Positions 1-9,426 are shown, numbered from the stretch's first letter. The stretch is DNA of 64,000 nt from Erwinia sorbitola (GCF_009738185.1 NZ_CP046509.1:2483501-2547500), one strand, 5' to 3'. Notes: generated from the sequence alone by a model not told the origin. A program made the numbers and translations.

Positions 1-1
1 G

Positions 2-571
2 GCGCGTAAGGCCAGGGTCGTAGTACCGCCTATGGCTTATCCCATCTCTCGCGTGGGTCTGGATATACATCCGGAAAATCCGTGGGAACAGTTTGTTTAT
101 CAACTCAGCGCGGACAAATGGTGCGTCGGCGCGGCGCTGCGTGACCTGAGAATGCCGCGTGAAACGCGTATCGCAGCGTTATTCCGCGATAACCTGCTGC
201 TACACCCATCCGGCAGCACCCGTCTGAGAGAGAACGATGTGCTGTGTGTAATCGGCCGGGAGCGTGATTTGCCCGCACTGGGCAAGCTGTTCAGTCAGTC
301 TCCCCCTGTTTCACTGGATCAGCGCTTCTTCGGTGACTTTATTTTGCAGGCCGATGCCCGGTTGCAGGATGTCTCGGAAATTTACGGCATCGAGCTGGAT
401 GATGAAGCAGACACTCAGCAGACGCTTGGGCAGCTGGTTCTTGGTTTAATCGGCGGTGCACCAGTGGTGGGCGACCAGGTAGAATGGAAAAATATGGTCT
501 GGACGGTGGCGGAAAAAGAAGCTAACGAAATCATCAAAGTTGGCGTCAGGGTACAAGAAGAGAAAGAGTAA
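2..571 (+). CDS. cvrA: K+/H+ antiporter CvrA (NhaP2), C-terminal part
   Basis: Only the last 189 codons are present and the frame is open to the window edge, so this is a partial gene whose start and transmembrane part lie upstream. What remains is the cytoplasmic regulatory end of a CPA1-type antiporter. A TrkA-C (RCK_C)-like domain holds the stretch DVLCVIGRERDLPALGKLF, followed by a C-terminal CorC/HlyC-like domain. In E. coli this inner-membrane protein exchanges K+ for H+ and matters for cell volume at low osmolarity. As in E. coli it converges with dadX, but here two extra genes lie between them. A hairpin terminator follows at 636-665. Confidence 0.93.
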   Translation, partial: ARKARVVVPPMAYPISRVGLDIHPENPWEQFVYQLSADKWCVGAALRDLRMPRETRIAALFRDNLLLHPSGSTRLRENDVLCVIGRERDLPALGKLFSQSPPVSLDQRFFGDFILQADARLQDVSEIYGIELDDEADTQQTLGQLVLGLIGGAPVVGDQVEWKNMVWTVAEKEANEIIKVGVRVQEEKE

Positions 572-635
572 TTTTTCCTCCCTCTGTTGACAGGACAACC
601 GACAGAGGAGAATAACACTCCACTGGATTAATCTG

Positions 636-668
636 AAACCGTCATTTTAATCAATGACGGTTTTAAAA
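636..668 (+). terminator. Rho-independent terminator after cvrA
   Basis: A perfect 10-bp inverted repeat (AAACCGTCAT / ATGACGGTTT) with an 8-nt loop ends in a short T run. It lies 65 bases after the cvrA stop and probably separates cvrA from the inserted wbaP gene. Confidence 0.75.
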
Positions 669-779
669 TTCATCTATTAGTAGGTATTCAATTATCTTAT
701 TGTCATAATTTTTTATTTATTTCTTTTAGTTAGCCGTAACAACCGCGATTAACCCCCTGTGTGATTTTTCAGCTGCTTT

Positions 780-793
780 TAGGAATTTCCCGT
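780..793 (+). promoter_or_regulatory. Possible RcsAB box upstream of wbaP
   Basis: The 14-mer TAGGAATTTCCCGT contains the palindrome GGAATTTCC and matches the RcsAB consensus (TRVGAAWAWTSYGA) at 11 of 14 positions. Capsule and exopolysaccharide genes of enterobacteria are classic Rcs targets, so the location fits. The site is about 220 bases from the start codon, which is far, and the match is imperfect. Confidence 0.3.
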
Positions 794-1012
794 ATTAACT
801 AACTCAAATAACTCCTGCATACTCATCACTTCATTATGTGACGGAATAGTGTGGTCTCCCTCTTCTCCACCGTTCCGCTGCCCTTACATTGTAACAATAA
901 TGGCAACACCGACGTCAGTCTGATAAACCCTTTGGGTTTAATGTAGAGACTCCTGGACGCGTGCGTTATCCTCGTCAGGTCGTTGATTTCTCATTAAAAG
1001 AGAGCAGGCATT

Positions 1013-2482
1013 ATGGCAAGTACTCTGGTACTAAACGATAGTCGCCGGACATATAGCGGCACAAGAAAAAATGTAATTGCGAAAGTAGCATTAAGTCTTT
1101 CAGATTTACTCTCCATCAATCTGGCACTATTTTTATCCGCAGCAACGCTGAAGGGTATTTGGGGCGATTTGGATATTTTTATCCCGCCACAGGAAGTAGA
1201 AGTTCGCTTTATCGCACAATTCGTTATGTCAGTATTGTGTACCGGATGGTTCTGGATGCGTTTGCGCCACTATACTTATCGCAAACCCTTCTGGTTTGAA
1301 TTAAAAGAAATAATTAAAACGCTGGTCATTTTTTCACTGCTGGATCTGGCACTGATTGCGTTTTCCAAATGGGATTTCTCCCGCATGTTATGGAGTTTCA
1401 CCTGGCTCTATGCGTTGATCCTGGTGCCTCTCCTGCGTTCATGTGTGAAGAATGCCATCCTGAAAGCGGGCCAGTGGCAGAAACATACCATTATCATCGG
1501 TTCCGGTAAAAATGCCCGTGAGGCCTATGCGGCACTGCAAAGTGAAGAGCTGCTGGGTTACGACGTTAAAGCCTTTGTCGCTCCGTCAGGGGCAAAGAGC
1601 GGGACAGCCAGTTTTAATGGCATTCCGGTCATCACACACAAAGACATTGTCTGGGATACCGTCGACCTCGATAACACCCAATTTATCGTGGCGATGGAGA
1701 ACGATGAACGTGTCATCCGCGACAAATGGCTGAAGCTACTGTCGAAGAAAAAATGTCGTTCTGTCTCGGTGGTACCTACCCTGCGCGGTGTTCCACTGTA
1801 CGGCACGGATATGTCATTTATCTTCAGTCACGAAGTCATGCTGCTGCGGGTAAGCAATAATCTGGCGAAACGGTCGTCGCGCTTCCTTAAGCGTACCTTT
1901 GATGTCGTGGTAGCTTCGCTACTGCTGCTGTTCCTCGCTCCGGTCTTTGGCCTGATCTGCTGGATGGTCAGCCGCGACGGTGGCAGCCCGATCTACGGTC
2001 ATGAACGCGTTGGTCAGGACGGCAAAAAGTTTAAATGCCTTAAATTCCGCTCAATGGTGATGAACTCCAAAGAAGTGCTGGAAAAACTGCTGGCTACCAG
2101 TGAAGAAGCCCGCGCTGAATGGGACAAAGACTTTAAACTGAAGAACGATCCGCGCGTCACCAAAATTGGTTCGTTTATGCGTAAAACCAGCCTGGATGAA
2201 CTTCCGCAGCTGTGGAACGTTATCCGCGGTGAGATGAGTCTGGTGGGGCCACGTCCTGTGATTGAGGCTGAACTGGAGCGTTATGCCGGTGACGTCGATT
2301 ACTATCTGATGGCAAAACCCGGCATGACCGGTCTGTGGCAGGTAAGCGGTCGTAACGATATTGACTACGATACCCGCGTTTACTTCGACTCCTGGTATGT
2401 GAAAAACTGGGCGCTGTGGACTGATATTGCCATTTTATTCAAAACGGCAGGCGTGGTACTACGCCGCGATGGTGCCTATTAA
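1013..2482 (+). CDS. Undecaprenyl-phosphate hexose-1-phosphate transferase, WbaP/AmsG type
   Basis: A 489-residue polyprenyl phosphate sugar-phosphate transferase. Enzymes of this family move galactose- or glucose-1-phosphate from the UDP-sugar to undecaprenyl phosphate at the inner membrane, the first step of a polysaccharide repeat unit. The sequence shows about four N-terminal membrane helices (residues 25-145), a soluble middle domain, a fifth hydrophobic segment (about 296-318), and the C-terminal catalytic domain with KFRSM, SLDELPQLWNV and SLVGPRPV. The length resembles Salmonella WbaP and Erwinia AmsG. It stands alone here, with no glycosyltransferases, flippase or polymerase beside it, so it may be a spare or second initiating transferase. 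The sugar specificity (Gal or Glc) cannot be read from sequence. Confidence 0.9.
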   Translation: MASTLVLNDSRRTYSGTRKNVIAKVALSLSDLLSINLALFLSAATLKGIWGDLDIFIPPQEVEVRFIAQFVMSVLCTGWFWMRLRHYTYRKPFWFELKEIIKTLVIFSLLDLALIAFSKWDFSRMLWSFTWLYALILVPLLRSCVKNAILKAGQWQKHTIIIGSGKNAREAYAALQSEELLGYDVKAFVAPSGAKSGTASFNGIPVITHKDIVWDTVDLDNTQFIVAMENDERVIRDKWLKLLSKKKCRSVSVVPTLRGVPLYGTDMSFIFSHEVMLLRVSNNLAKRSSRFLKRTFDVVVASLLLLFLAPVFGLICWMVSRDGGSPIYGHERVGQDGKKFKCLKFRSMVMNSKEVLEKLLATSEEARAEWDKDFKLKNDPRVTKIGSFMRKTSLDELPQLWNVIRGEMSLVGPRPVIEAELERYAGDVDYYLMAKPGMTGLWQVSGRNDIDYDTRVYFDSWYVKNWALWTDIAILFKTAGVVLRRDGAY

Positions 2483-2636
2483 TTTGCGTTAACCTCCTGT
2501 ATGCCATCGTTATTGGCTGTTTCTGGTAATAACGATGGCCACTTGCCTCCCTGCATTTTTATTAATTTCTGCTTTTCTTTTAAGCCTGATATCTCTACCC
2601 TGTCCGGCTTGCTTTACTCTGGACGCCACACCTGCC

Positions 2637-3827
2637 ATGCAAAAATATACGCTTCTGTTACTCAGCCTGGTGCTGCTTGCACCATTAGGCATTGACCTCT
2701 ATTTGCCCACGCTGCCCGATATCGCTGTCGGTCTGAATACACCTGTCTCCGCCATCCAGACCACTATCCCGCTGTTTTTGCTGGTAATGGGACTGGGCCA
2801 GATCATCGCCGGCCCGCTGGTTGATAATATTGGCCGCAAGCCTATCGCGCTGATTGGCCTGCTGCTGTACGTTACCGGCAGCGTTCTTGCCGCCACCGCC
2901 AGCGGCTGGCCACAATTTCTTAGTGCGCGTGTTATTCAGGGTTGTGCGGTTTGCTGTACCGCTGTGGTGGCCTTCAGCGGCGTACGTGACCGCCTGGACG
3001 GTGACGAAGCGGCGCGTGCCTATGGTTTCTTAAACGGGGCGCTGAATATTGTTCCTGCGCTGGCACCAATGCTGGGAGGGTTTCTGGCAGCGGCGTTTGG
3101 CTGGCGGGCAAACTTCTGGTTCCTGACAGGCTATGCGTTGGTTATCGCCGTGCTGGTGATGCTTTTCCTGCCGGAAACCCGCCCTGCTGATACTAAAAAA
3201 GTAAAAGGTCTGCCGGTACGCCAGTACTGGCAAATTCTGCGGGAGCCGCGTTTTCTTGCCTTTGCTTTTGCCAACGCGGGTGCGTTGGGTATGGTGCTGA
3301 CCTATGTTTCACTGGCCCCCCATGTACTGATGACCGAAGGTAAACTCAGCGCGCTGCAATTCTCCATCGCATTCGGAGCCAACGGGTTCTGGATCATGCT
3401 GGTCAGCGTGCTGGTCAATAAAATGATCCGCAAAGTGGGCCGCCCGATCTGTCTGGCGATTGGCGCACTGGCGATGACGCTGGGTGCAGTGACGTTAATG
3501 GCGGGGGTCATGCTGTTCCCTGCTGAGTTACAAACGCACTGGGCGCTGTATATGCTACCGGTTGCCATCTCAGTGGCCGGGCTGGCCTTCACCGCTGGCC
3601 CCGCCACCAGCTATGCGCTGGAACCGTACCAGCAGCAGGCAGGCGTCGCATCGGCGCTGGTGGGCTTTATTCAGATGGCGGGCGGATCCACTACGGGGCT
3701 GATAGCGATGGCATTACCTGTCGCGGAGAAATCCGCGCTGGCGCTGATGATGATGGCCGGTGGAGTACTGGCGCTTACCGCCTGGCGTTTTAGTAAAAAA
3801 GTGCGCGGTACGCTGACCGCGCTCTGA
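2637..3827 (+). CDS. MFS drug-resistance-type exporter, Bcr/CflA family
   Basis: A 12-helix major facilitator protein of 396 residues starting MQKYTLLLLSL. Family signs are LGIDLYLPTLPDI in helix 1, GPLVDNIGRKP in the loop after helix 2 (the MFS motif A region) and RVIQGCAV in helix 4. Relatives export chloramphenicol, bicyclomycin or other small compounds; the substrate here is unknown. An in-frame ATG at 2535 would add 34 residues, but that extension is not typical and 2637 gives a normal N-terminus; neither start has a strong ribosome binding site. The gene follows wbaP on the same strand by 154 bases and ends 2 bases from the dadX stop, so it converges with dadX without room for a terminator. 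Confidence 0.85.
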   Translation: MQKYTLLLLSLVLLAPLGIDLYLPTLPDIAVGLNTPVSAIQTTIPLFLLVMGLGQIIAGPLVDNIGRKPIALIGLLLYVTGSVLAATASGWPQFLSARVIQGCAVCCTAVVAFSGVRDRLDGDEAARAYGFLNGALNIVPALAPMLGGFLAAAFGWRANFWFLTGYALVIAVLVMLFLPETRPADTKKVKGLPVRQYWQILREPRFLAFAFANAGALGMVLTYVSLAPHVLMTEGKLSALQFSIAFGANGFWIMLVSVLVNKMIRKVGRPICLAIGALAMTLGAVTLMAGVMLFPAELQTHWALYMLPVAISVAGLAFTAGPATSYALEPYQQQAGVASALVGFIQMAGGSTTGLIAMALPVAEKSALALMMMAGGVLALTAWRFSKKVRGTLTAL

Positions 3828-3829
3828 TT

Positions 3830-4900
3830 CTATTCAACAATAACCGGCACCCGGGGAGCGAGCGCGCACATCAGCTCATATCCGACGGTGCCGGATGCCG
3901 CTGCAACATCATCGATCTTGACGTTATTGCCCCACATCTCCACCCGGCTGCCAATACCGGCCTGCGGGCACGGGGTTAAATCAACGGTGATCATATCCAT
4001 CGAGATTGCCCCGACGGTATGCGTCATTATGCCATCCACCATGATCGGCGTACCGGTAGGAGCATGACGCGGGTAACCGTCTGCATAACCACAGGCCACC
4101 ACGCCGATACGCTGCTCACCTGATGCCCGATAGCGGCTACCGTAACCAACAGCGCTACCCGTAGTTAGCTGCTGGGTGCCAATCACCTCTGTGGTTAACG
4201 TCATCACCGGCTGTAAACCACTGCTGGCGATATCCTGCCACTTGCCGCTGGGAGAGGCTCCATAGAGAATAATACCCGGCCGTACCCAGTTATGATGAGT
4301 CTGCGGATGCCACAGTGTCGCCGCTGAATTTGCCAGCGAACGTGCACAGTTAAGCCCTTCGGCTGCCTGCTCGATACGGCGCATCGGCCCGGCAATACCT
4401 TCCGCGGTTTCGGCTTCGGCAAAGTGAGCCATCAGCGTCATTTCTCCGACGTTTTCCAGCGAACGCAGCTTTTGCCATGCGTTATGCACCTGATCGGGCT
4501 GGAAACCCAGCCGGTTCATACCGCTGTTCATTTTGAGGTAAATATCCAGCGGGGCGGAGAGCGTCGCTTTCGCCAGCGCCTGAATCTGCCAGTTACTGTG
4601 AATGCTGGTGGTCAGTCGATATTGATCAAGGAGAGTCAAATCCTCAGCGTGGAAGAATCCTTCAAGTAGCAGAATAGGCTTTTTCCAGCCCTGCTCCCGC
4701 AGCAGAATCGCCTCTTCCAGATTCAGTAACGCAAAGCCATCCGTTTCAGCAAGGCTCTGCCAGACACGCTCAATACCATGCCCGTAGGCATTGGCCTTTA
4801 CCACTGACCACAGGCGGGAACCGCCAGCAGCCTGGCGCGCCACTGCCAGGTTTTGCCGCAACGCGGCGCGATTAATCGTTGCGACAATCGGACGAGACAT
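3830..4900 (-). CDS. dadX: Catabolic alanine racemase DadX
   Basis: A PLP enzyme that converts L- to D-alanine so DadA can oxidise it. The PLP lysine sits in WSVVKANAYGHG near residue 35, and the catalytic tyrosine region is VGYGSRYRA. Starting at MSRPIVATINRAAL gives 356 residues, the same as E. coli DadX, with a strong AAGGAG site just upstream; an earlier in-frame start at 4921 has no such support. The gene is 29 bases behind dadA on the same strand, the usual dadAX operon. Confidence 0.96.
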   Translation of the reverse strand: MSRPIVATINRAALRQNLAVARQAAGGSRLWSVVKANAYGHGIERVWQSLAETDGFALLNLEEAILLREQGWKKPILLLEGFFHAEDLTLLDQYRLTTSIHSNWQIQALAKATLSAPLDIYLKMNSGMNRLGFQPDQVHNAWQKLRSLENVGEMTLMAHFAEAETAEGIAGPMRRIEQAAEGLNCARSLANSAATLWHPQTHHNWVRPGIILYGASPSGKWQDIASSGLQPVMTLTTEVIGTQQLTTGSAVGYGSRYRASGEQRIGVVACGYADGYPRHAPTGTPIMVDGIMTHTVGAISMDMITVDLTPCPQAGIGSRVEMWGNNVKIDDVAAASGTVGYELMCALAPRVPVIVE

Positions 4901-4929
4901 ACCCTCTCCTTGTAAAACCATACGATAAG

Positions 4930-6231
4930 TTAGCGAACATTGGCACTGTGCAGTGAGCGCACCGGGGCCGGATGATAGCCCGGCAGATAGCGCATTACGG
5001 ACAGGTCATCAGCAGAAATAGCCGGTGTTTTACCAGAAATAATATCCGCCAGAAGCTGCCCTGAACCGCAGGCCATCGTCCAACCAAGAGTACCATGACC
5101 GGTATTAAGGAACAGGTTTTTCAACGGGGTACGACCAACAATTGGCGTACCGTCTGGCGTCATCGGGCGCAGCCCGCTCCAGAAGGTCGCCTGTTCGATA
5201 TGTCCCCCGTGCGGGAAGAGATCGCCCACCACCATTTCCAGCGTGCGACGACGCGCCGGTAGCAGTTTCGTGTTAAATCCGACTATCTCTGCCATACCGC
5301 CCACGCGAATTCGGTCATCGAAGCGGGTGATCGCCACTTTATAGGTTTCATCGAGCACTGTAGAAACCGGAGCGGCAGCTGGATCCTTAACCGGGATAGT
5401 CAGTGAATAACCTTTCAGCGGATAAACCGGTATGTTAACGATCTCATTGAGCAACGCGGTCGAGAAGGAGCCAAACGCCACCACATAGGCATCCGCGGTA
5501 ATCATTTCACTGCCGCACTTGACCCCGCTGATGCGATTTCCATCCTGCACCAGGGCATCCACCGCCGTATTAAAGCGGAAGGTTACCCCAGCAGCGGCAG
5601 CCATTTCGGCCAGGCGCTGGGTAAACAGCTGGCAGTCTCCGGTTTCATCATTGGGTAAGCGTAATCCCCCCGTCAGTTTGTGCTGTGTGGCCGCCAGCGC
5701 CGGCTCTGCCTGTAATAGCTGCGCAGCTTCCAGCAGCTCGTAAGGCACGCCCGCCTCTTTGAGTACCGCAATATCTTTCGCTGCACTTTCATACTGCTGG
5801 GCAGTACGGAACAGCTGCAATGTGCCGCCCTGGCGCCCTTCGTAGGCAATTCCGGTCTCCTGACGCAGCATCTTCAGGCAGTCGCGGCTGTATTCAGCAA
5901 TCCGCACCATGCGGCTTTTATTCTGCTGATAATGGCGCATATCGCAGTTACGCAACATCTGCCACATCCATTGCAGCTGGAAACGGCTGCCATCAAGGCG
6001 GATCGCCAGCGGTGCATGACGCTGAAACATCCATTTTACTGCTTTAAACGGCACGCCGGGTGCAGCCCATGGGGCGGCATAGCCGGGTGAAATTTGTCCT
6101 GCATTGGCGGCACTGGTTTCCAGCGCTGCCGCTGGCTGGCGATCGATTACCGTCACCTCGTGCCCGGCCTGTGCCAGATACCAGGCGCTTGCCACGCCCA
6201 CCACGCCACTGCCCAGAATGACAACTCGCAT
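4930..6231 (-). CDS. dadA: D-amino acid dehydrogenase small subunit DadA
   Basis: A flavoprotein of 433 residues (E. coli 432) that oxidises D-alanine and other D-amino acids to keto acids, passing electrons to the respiratory chain at the inner membrane. The FAD dinucleotide fold is at the very N-terminus (VILGSGVVGVASAWYL), with the DAO domain after it and the conserved TGHGTLGWTMACGSG near the C-terminus. The ATG at 6231 follows an AAGG site; a GTG two codons earlier overlaps that site. First gene of dadAX. Confidence 0.96.
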   Translation of the reverse strand: MRVVILGSGVVGVASAWYLAQAGHEVTVIDRQPAAALETSAANAGQISPGYAAPWAAPGVPFKAVKWMFQRHAPLAIRLDGSRFQLQWMWQMLRNCDMRHYQQNKSRMVRIAEYSRDCLKMLRQETGIAYEGRQGGTLQLFRTAQQYESAAKDIAVLKEAGVPYELLEAAQLLQAEPALAATQHKLTGGLRLPNDETGDCQLFTQRLAEMAAAAGVTFRFNTAVDALVQDGNRISGVKCGSEMITADAYVVAFGSFSTALLNEIVNIPVYPLKGYSLTIPVKDPAAAPVSTVLDETYKVAITRFDDRIRVGGMAEIVGFNTKLLPARRRTLEMVVGDLFPHGGHIEQATFWSGLRPMTPDGTPIVGRTPLKNLFLNTGHGTLGWTMACGSGQLLADIISGKTPAISADDLSVMRYLPGYHPAPVRSLHSANVR

Positions 6232-6745
6232 ATCCACCTTACCTCACAGAGAAATATTAAAGAATTATGCACTGGATGATCGGCTTCAACATGGAGGAAA
6301 ACACCAGTTACAACACTCACATTCCGCTGACATATTTCACATCTTTTTTACCCTGTAGGTAAATAAAAACAAGATGCGCACGGTAATTCAGTCGAACAAT
6401 CTGCTTTATTTGATTTTTAAGCAGAAAATAACCCACAATCAGCATAAATACACAAAGACCAGAACATTCTCACTCCGTCATAACTTAATACTATAAACAG
6501 GATTTTATCCTGCAAATACCAATTAAATATGAATTTACCGTTACGTAAAAATCTTTTTTTTAACAGCGCTGGATTTTGTATCGAAGATTTCAATTGTTTT
6601 AACGGGAGGGATACGAGACAGTGAACTATCATTGAGATATTGGCTTTAATTCCAGGCTTATCTGCGCGTCACTTGTACGGGTAAGTCGAGATGAAAACGG
6701 ACATTTTGCCGTGAGGTAATCCGGTTTTATAAAAAGGGGTGCGCT
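6232..6745. other. Divergent regulatory region dadA / ycgB
   Basis: A 514-bp AT-rich gap between two divergent genes. In E. coli dadAX is controlled by Lrp and cAMP-CRP, and long AT-rich upstream DNA of this kind suits Lrp, but I cannot place individual sites. No credible gene is visible on either strand. Confidence 0.5.
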
Positions 6746-8284
6746 ATGACCACGATGTTTGACATTCCGGTTAAGGACAGCAAACGACTCGATGATGGAC
6801 CAGACTGGACTTTCGACCTGCTTGATGAGTATCTCAAGGAGATAGACCGCGTTGCTAAATCCTACCGTCTGGATACCTACCCCCATCAGATAGAGATAAT
6901 TACCTCTGAGCAGATGATGGATGCTTACTCCAGCGTGGGTATGCCGATTAACTATGCTCACTGGTCATTCGGTAAGAAGTTTATCGAAACTGAGCAGCGC
7001 TACAAACATGGCCAGCAAGGCCTTGCCTACGAAATTGTCATTAACTCCAATCCCTGCATTGCCTATCTCATGGAAGAAAATACCATGACGATGCAGGCGC
7101 TGGTGATGGCACATGCCTGCTATGGCCACAACTCCTTCTTTAAAAATAACTACCTGTTCCGCAGCTGGACAGATGCCAGCTCCATCGTCGATTATCTGAT
7201 TTTCGCCCGTAACTATATTACTCAGTGTGAAGAGCGTTATGGCGTTGAAAACGTTGAGCGCCTGCTGGATTCCTGCCATGCGCTGATGAATTATGGCGTT
7301 GATCGCTACAAGCGCCCGCAAAAGATCTCTTTACAGGAAGAGAAAGCCCGCCAGCAGAGTCGTGAAGAGTACCTGCAAAGTCAGGTAAATATGCTGTGGC
7401 GCACTCTGCCCCGCCGTGAGCGGGAAGAGGCTGCGTTTGCCAATACGCGCTACCCTTCAGAACCGCAGGAAAACCTGCTGTACTTTATGGAGAAAAATGC
7501 GCCGCTGCTGGAACCATGGCAGCGCGAATGTCTGCGCATCGTTCGTAAAGTCAGCCAGTACTTTTACCCGCAGAAGCAGACTCAGGTGATGAATGAGGGC
7601 TGGGCTACCTTCTGGCACTACACCATTCTTAATCATCTGTATGACGAAGGTAAGGTCTCAGAGCGCTTTATGCTTGAGTTCCTGCATAGCCACACCAATG
7701 TGGTGTTCCAGCCGCCTTACAACAGCCAGTGGTACAACGGGATTAATCCGTATGCGCTGGGCTTTGCGATGTTCCAGGACATCAAGCGCATCTGTGAAGA
7801 GCCGACGGAAGAAGACCGTCACTGGTTCCCGGATATCGCCGGTTCCAACTGGCTGGATACCCTGCACTTTGCGATGAAAGAGTTTAAGGATGAGAGCTTT
7901 ATCAGCCAGTTCCTCTCACCTAAGATAATGCGCGATTTCCGCCTCTTCACTGTGATGGATGATGACCGCAATAATTTCCTGGAAATTGCGGCGATTCACG
8001 ATGAAGCCGGTTACCGGGCGATTCGTCAGCAGCTTTCTGCACAGTATAATCTGAGTAACCTGGAGCCTAATATTCAGGTATACGACGTTGATCTGCGTGG
8101 GGATCGCTCGCTGACGCTACGCTATGTGCCGCATAACCGCGCTCCACTGGATAAGAGCCGCCGGGAAGTGCTGAAACATGTGCATCGTCTTTGGGGCTTT
8201 GATATCAATCTGGAACAGCAGAACGAAGATGGTAGCGTTGAGATCCTCGATCGCTGCCCGCCACGCCCGGGCACTACTATCTGA
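6746..8284 (+). CDS. ycgB: SpoVR family protein YcgB
   Basis: A 512-residue protein that matches E. coli YcgB (510 residues) nearly end to end, for example GPDWTFDLLDEYLKEIDRVA, MPINYAHWSFGKKF, MAHACYGHNSFF and NEGWATFWHYTILNHLY. The last two carry conserved histidines and glutamates that look like metal-binding motifs. The family is named after a Bacillus spore cortex protein, yet these bacteria do not sporulate. In E. coli ycgB belongs to the RpoS general stress regulon and its biochemical role is poorly known. The site AAAAGGGG precedes the start. It converges with fadR across a bidirectional terminator. Confidence 0.95.
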   Translation: MTTMFDIPVKDSKRLDDGPDWTFDLLDEYLKEIDRVAKSYRLDTYPHQIEIITSEQMMDAYSSVGMPINYAHWSFGKKFIETEQRYKHGQQGLAYEIVINSNPCIAYLMEENTMTMQALVMAHACYGHNSFFKNNYLFRSWTDASSIVDYLIFARNYITQCEERYGVENVERLLDSCHALMNYGVDRYKRPQKISLQEEKARQQSREEYLQSQVNMLWRTLPRREREEAAFANTRYPSEPQENLLYFMEKNAPLLEPWQRECLRIVRKVSQYFYPQKQTQVMNEGWATFWHYTILNHLYDEGKVSERFMLEFLHSHTNVVFQPPYNSQWYNGINPYALGFAMFQDIKRICEEPTEEDRHWFPDIAGSNWLDTLHFAMKEFKDESFISQFLSPKIMRDFRLFTVMDDDRNNFLEIAAIHDEAGYRAIRQQLSAQYNLSNLEPNIQVYDVDLRGDRSLTLRYVPHNRAPLDKSRREVLKHVHRLWGFDINLEQQNEDGSVEILDRCPPRPGTTI

Positions 8285-8346
8285 TTTGACGGGGCGGCAG
8301 GATAATTCTGTCTCCCCCTTCTCCCCATGGTGAAAATGCTTACCAG

Positions 8347-8386
8347 CAAAAAAGGGCTGCCCCGGAAGGCCAGCCCTTATTTATTG
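8347..8386. terminator. Bidirectional terminator between ycgB and fadR
   Basis: The arms AAGGGCTG (8352-8359) and CAGCCCTT (8371-8378) pair perfectly, with an A run on the left and a T-rich run on the right, so it can serve both converging genes. Confidence 0.85.
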
Positions 8387-8399
8387 CGAAAATCTGCGG

Positions 8400-9119
8400 T
8401 TAACGACGAGCCGGAGGCAGGTCGGTAGGCATACTGGTCTGCATGGCATGCCAGATTTCACCGCTGCGGCGGCCATAATCGCGCACGCTGTCGATGATCT
8501 GCTCATACTGTTGAGTCTGTAATATCGTGAGCAGCTGCTGGTAAAAAGCCTGTGCCAGATGACGCGCTTCCGGGTTAGAGAAATAGTGACGGCCCACGCG
8601 GGTGTACAGCCCTTTTAGTCCATTGATAATCAGACCGTAAATGGGATTTCCCGAGGCAAATGCCAGCCCGCGGAAGATGCTGTAATCCAGATTAGTATAG
8701 GCTTCCGCATGATCTTCAACGTGATTGGCGGTTTCCAATACCTCCCGCGCCTGATCCGGATAGGCACGAATGGCACGACGGATAAAGATCGAAGAGATAT
8801 TGGTTCGCACTGACAGCAGATTATCAACCAGCTGCGGCACGCTATCATGATCAAGACGCGCCAGTGTTTCCAGGATACTCAGCCCCGAGGTTTCCCAGAA
8901 ATTATTCACTTTTGTTGGCTTACCATGCTGGATAGTGAGCCAGCCGTCACGCGCCAGGCGCTGCAACACCTCACGAAGCGTGGTACGGGTTACACCAATC
9001 AGTTCGGAGAGTTCACGTTCAGCGGGTAAGATTGACCCCGGAGGGAAACGGCTGTTCCAGATACTTTCAATGATATACTCTTCAGCGAAACCCGCCGGGC
9101 TCTGCGCCTTAATAACCAT
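8400..9119 (-). CDS. fadR: Fatty acid metabolism regulator FadR
   Basis: A GntR-family transcription factor of 239 residues, the same length as in E. coli. The N-terminal winged helix is recognisable (LPAERELSELIGVTRTTLRE, about residues 30-50), and the C-terminal all-helical domain binds long-chain acyl-CoA. FadR represses beta-oxidation genes and activates unsaturated fatty acid synthesis; acyl-CoA releases it from DNA. One likely target, fadD, lies in this window with a matching operator at 17767-17783. In E. coli nhaB sits between fadR and dsbB; here it is missing. Confidence 0.97.
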   Translation of the reverse strand: MVIKAQSPAGFAEEYIIESIWNSRFPPGSILPAERELSELIGVTRTTLREVLQRLARDGWLTIQHGKPTKVNNFWETSGLSILETLARLDHDSVPQLVDNLLSVRTNISSIFIRRAIRAYPDQAREVLETANHVEDHAEAYTNLDYSIFRGLAFASGNPIYGLIINGLKGLYTRVGRHYFSNPEARHLAQAFYQQLLTILQTQQYEQIIDSVRDYGRRSGEIWHAMQTSMPTDLPPARR

Positions 9120-9426
9120 AGCGTTCTTTTTCCGTTGCGTTTATTTCTTCAAAATTCAGCTCATCATACCAGACGCACCAGGCATCACCTAGCCTGGAGG
9201 CAAGGGAAAAGGAGATCGCCTGCAAAAAAAGCCGCGATTCTTTTCTATCTGTGCGCGGATATTTCCGGCTTCCTCAGAAGTCAGCGCGTGTATCGTAGAA
9301 TATCGACATTTATCGTCATTAGAATTAATTTAAGTCATTTTCCTGCTTAAATTTTTCCCTCCTGGCTGGATTGCGGACGCTTTTCGTTTACACTGCCGTT
9401 TGAATCTATTCCGGACGGATAAACTA
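9120..9426. other. Divergent fadR / dsbB intergenic region; no nhaB
   Basis: A 307-bp gap with promoters for both divergent genes presumably inside. It contains no part of nhaB, the Na+/H+ antiporter gene that separates fadR from dsbB in E. coli, and I can see no remnant. Confidence 0.6.

Larger units (their letters stand above)
572..1012. other. Intergenic region cvrA-wbaP, AT-rich
   Basis: A 441-bp gap. It holds the cvrA terminator, an AT-rich stretch (about 665-730), an RcsAB-box-like palindrome at 780-793 and the leader of wbaP. I see no convincing reading frame and no JUMPStart/ops element. Confidence 0.6.

Noticed and set aside
572..1012. JUMPStart/ops element before the polysaccharide gene
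   Set aside because: The GGCGGTAGCGTG core is not present anywhere in the gap.
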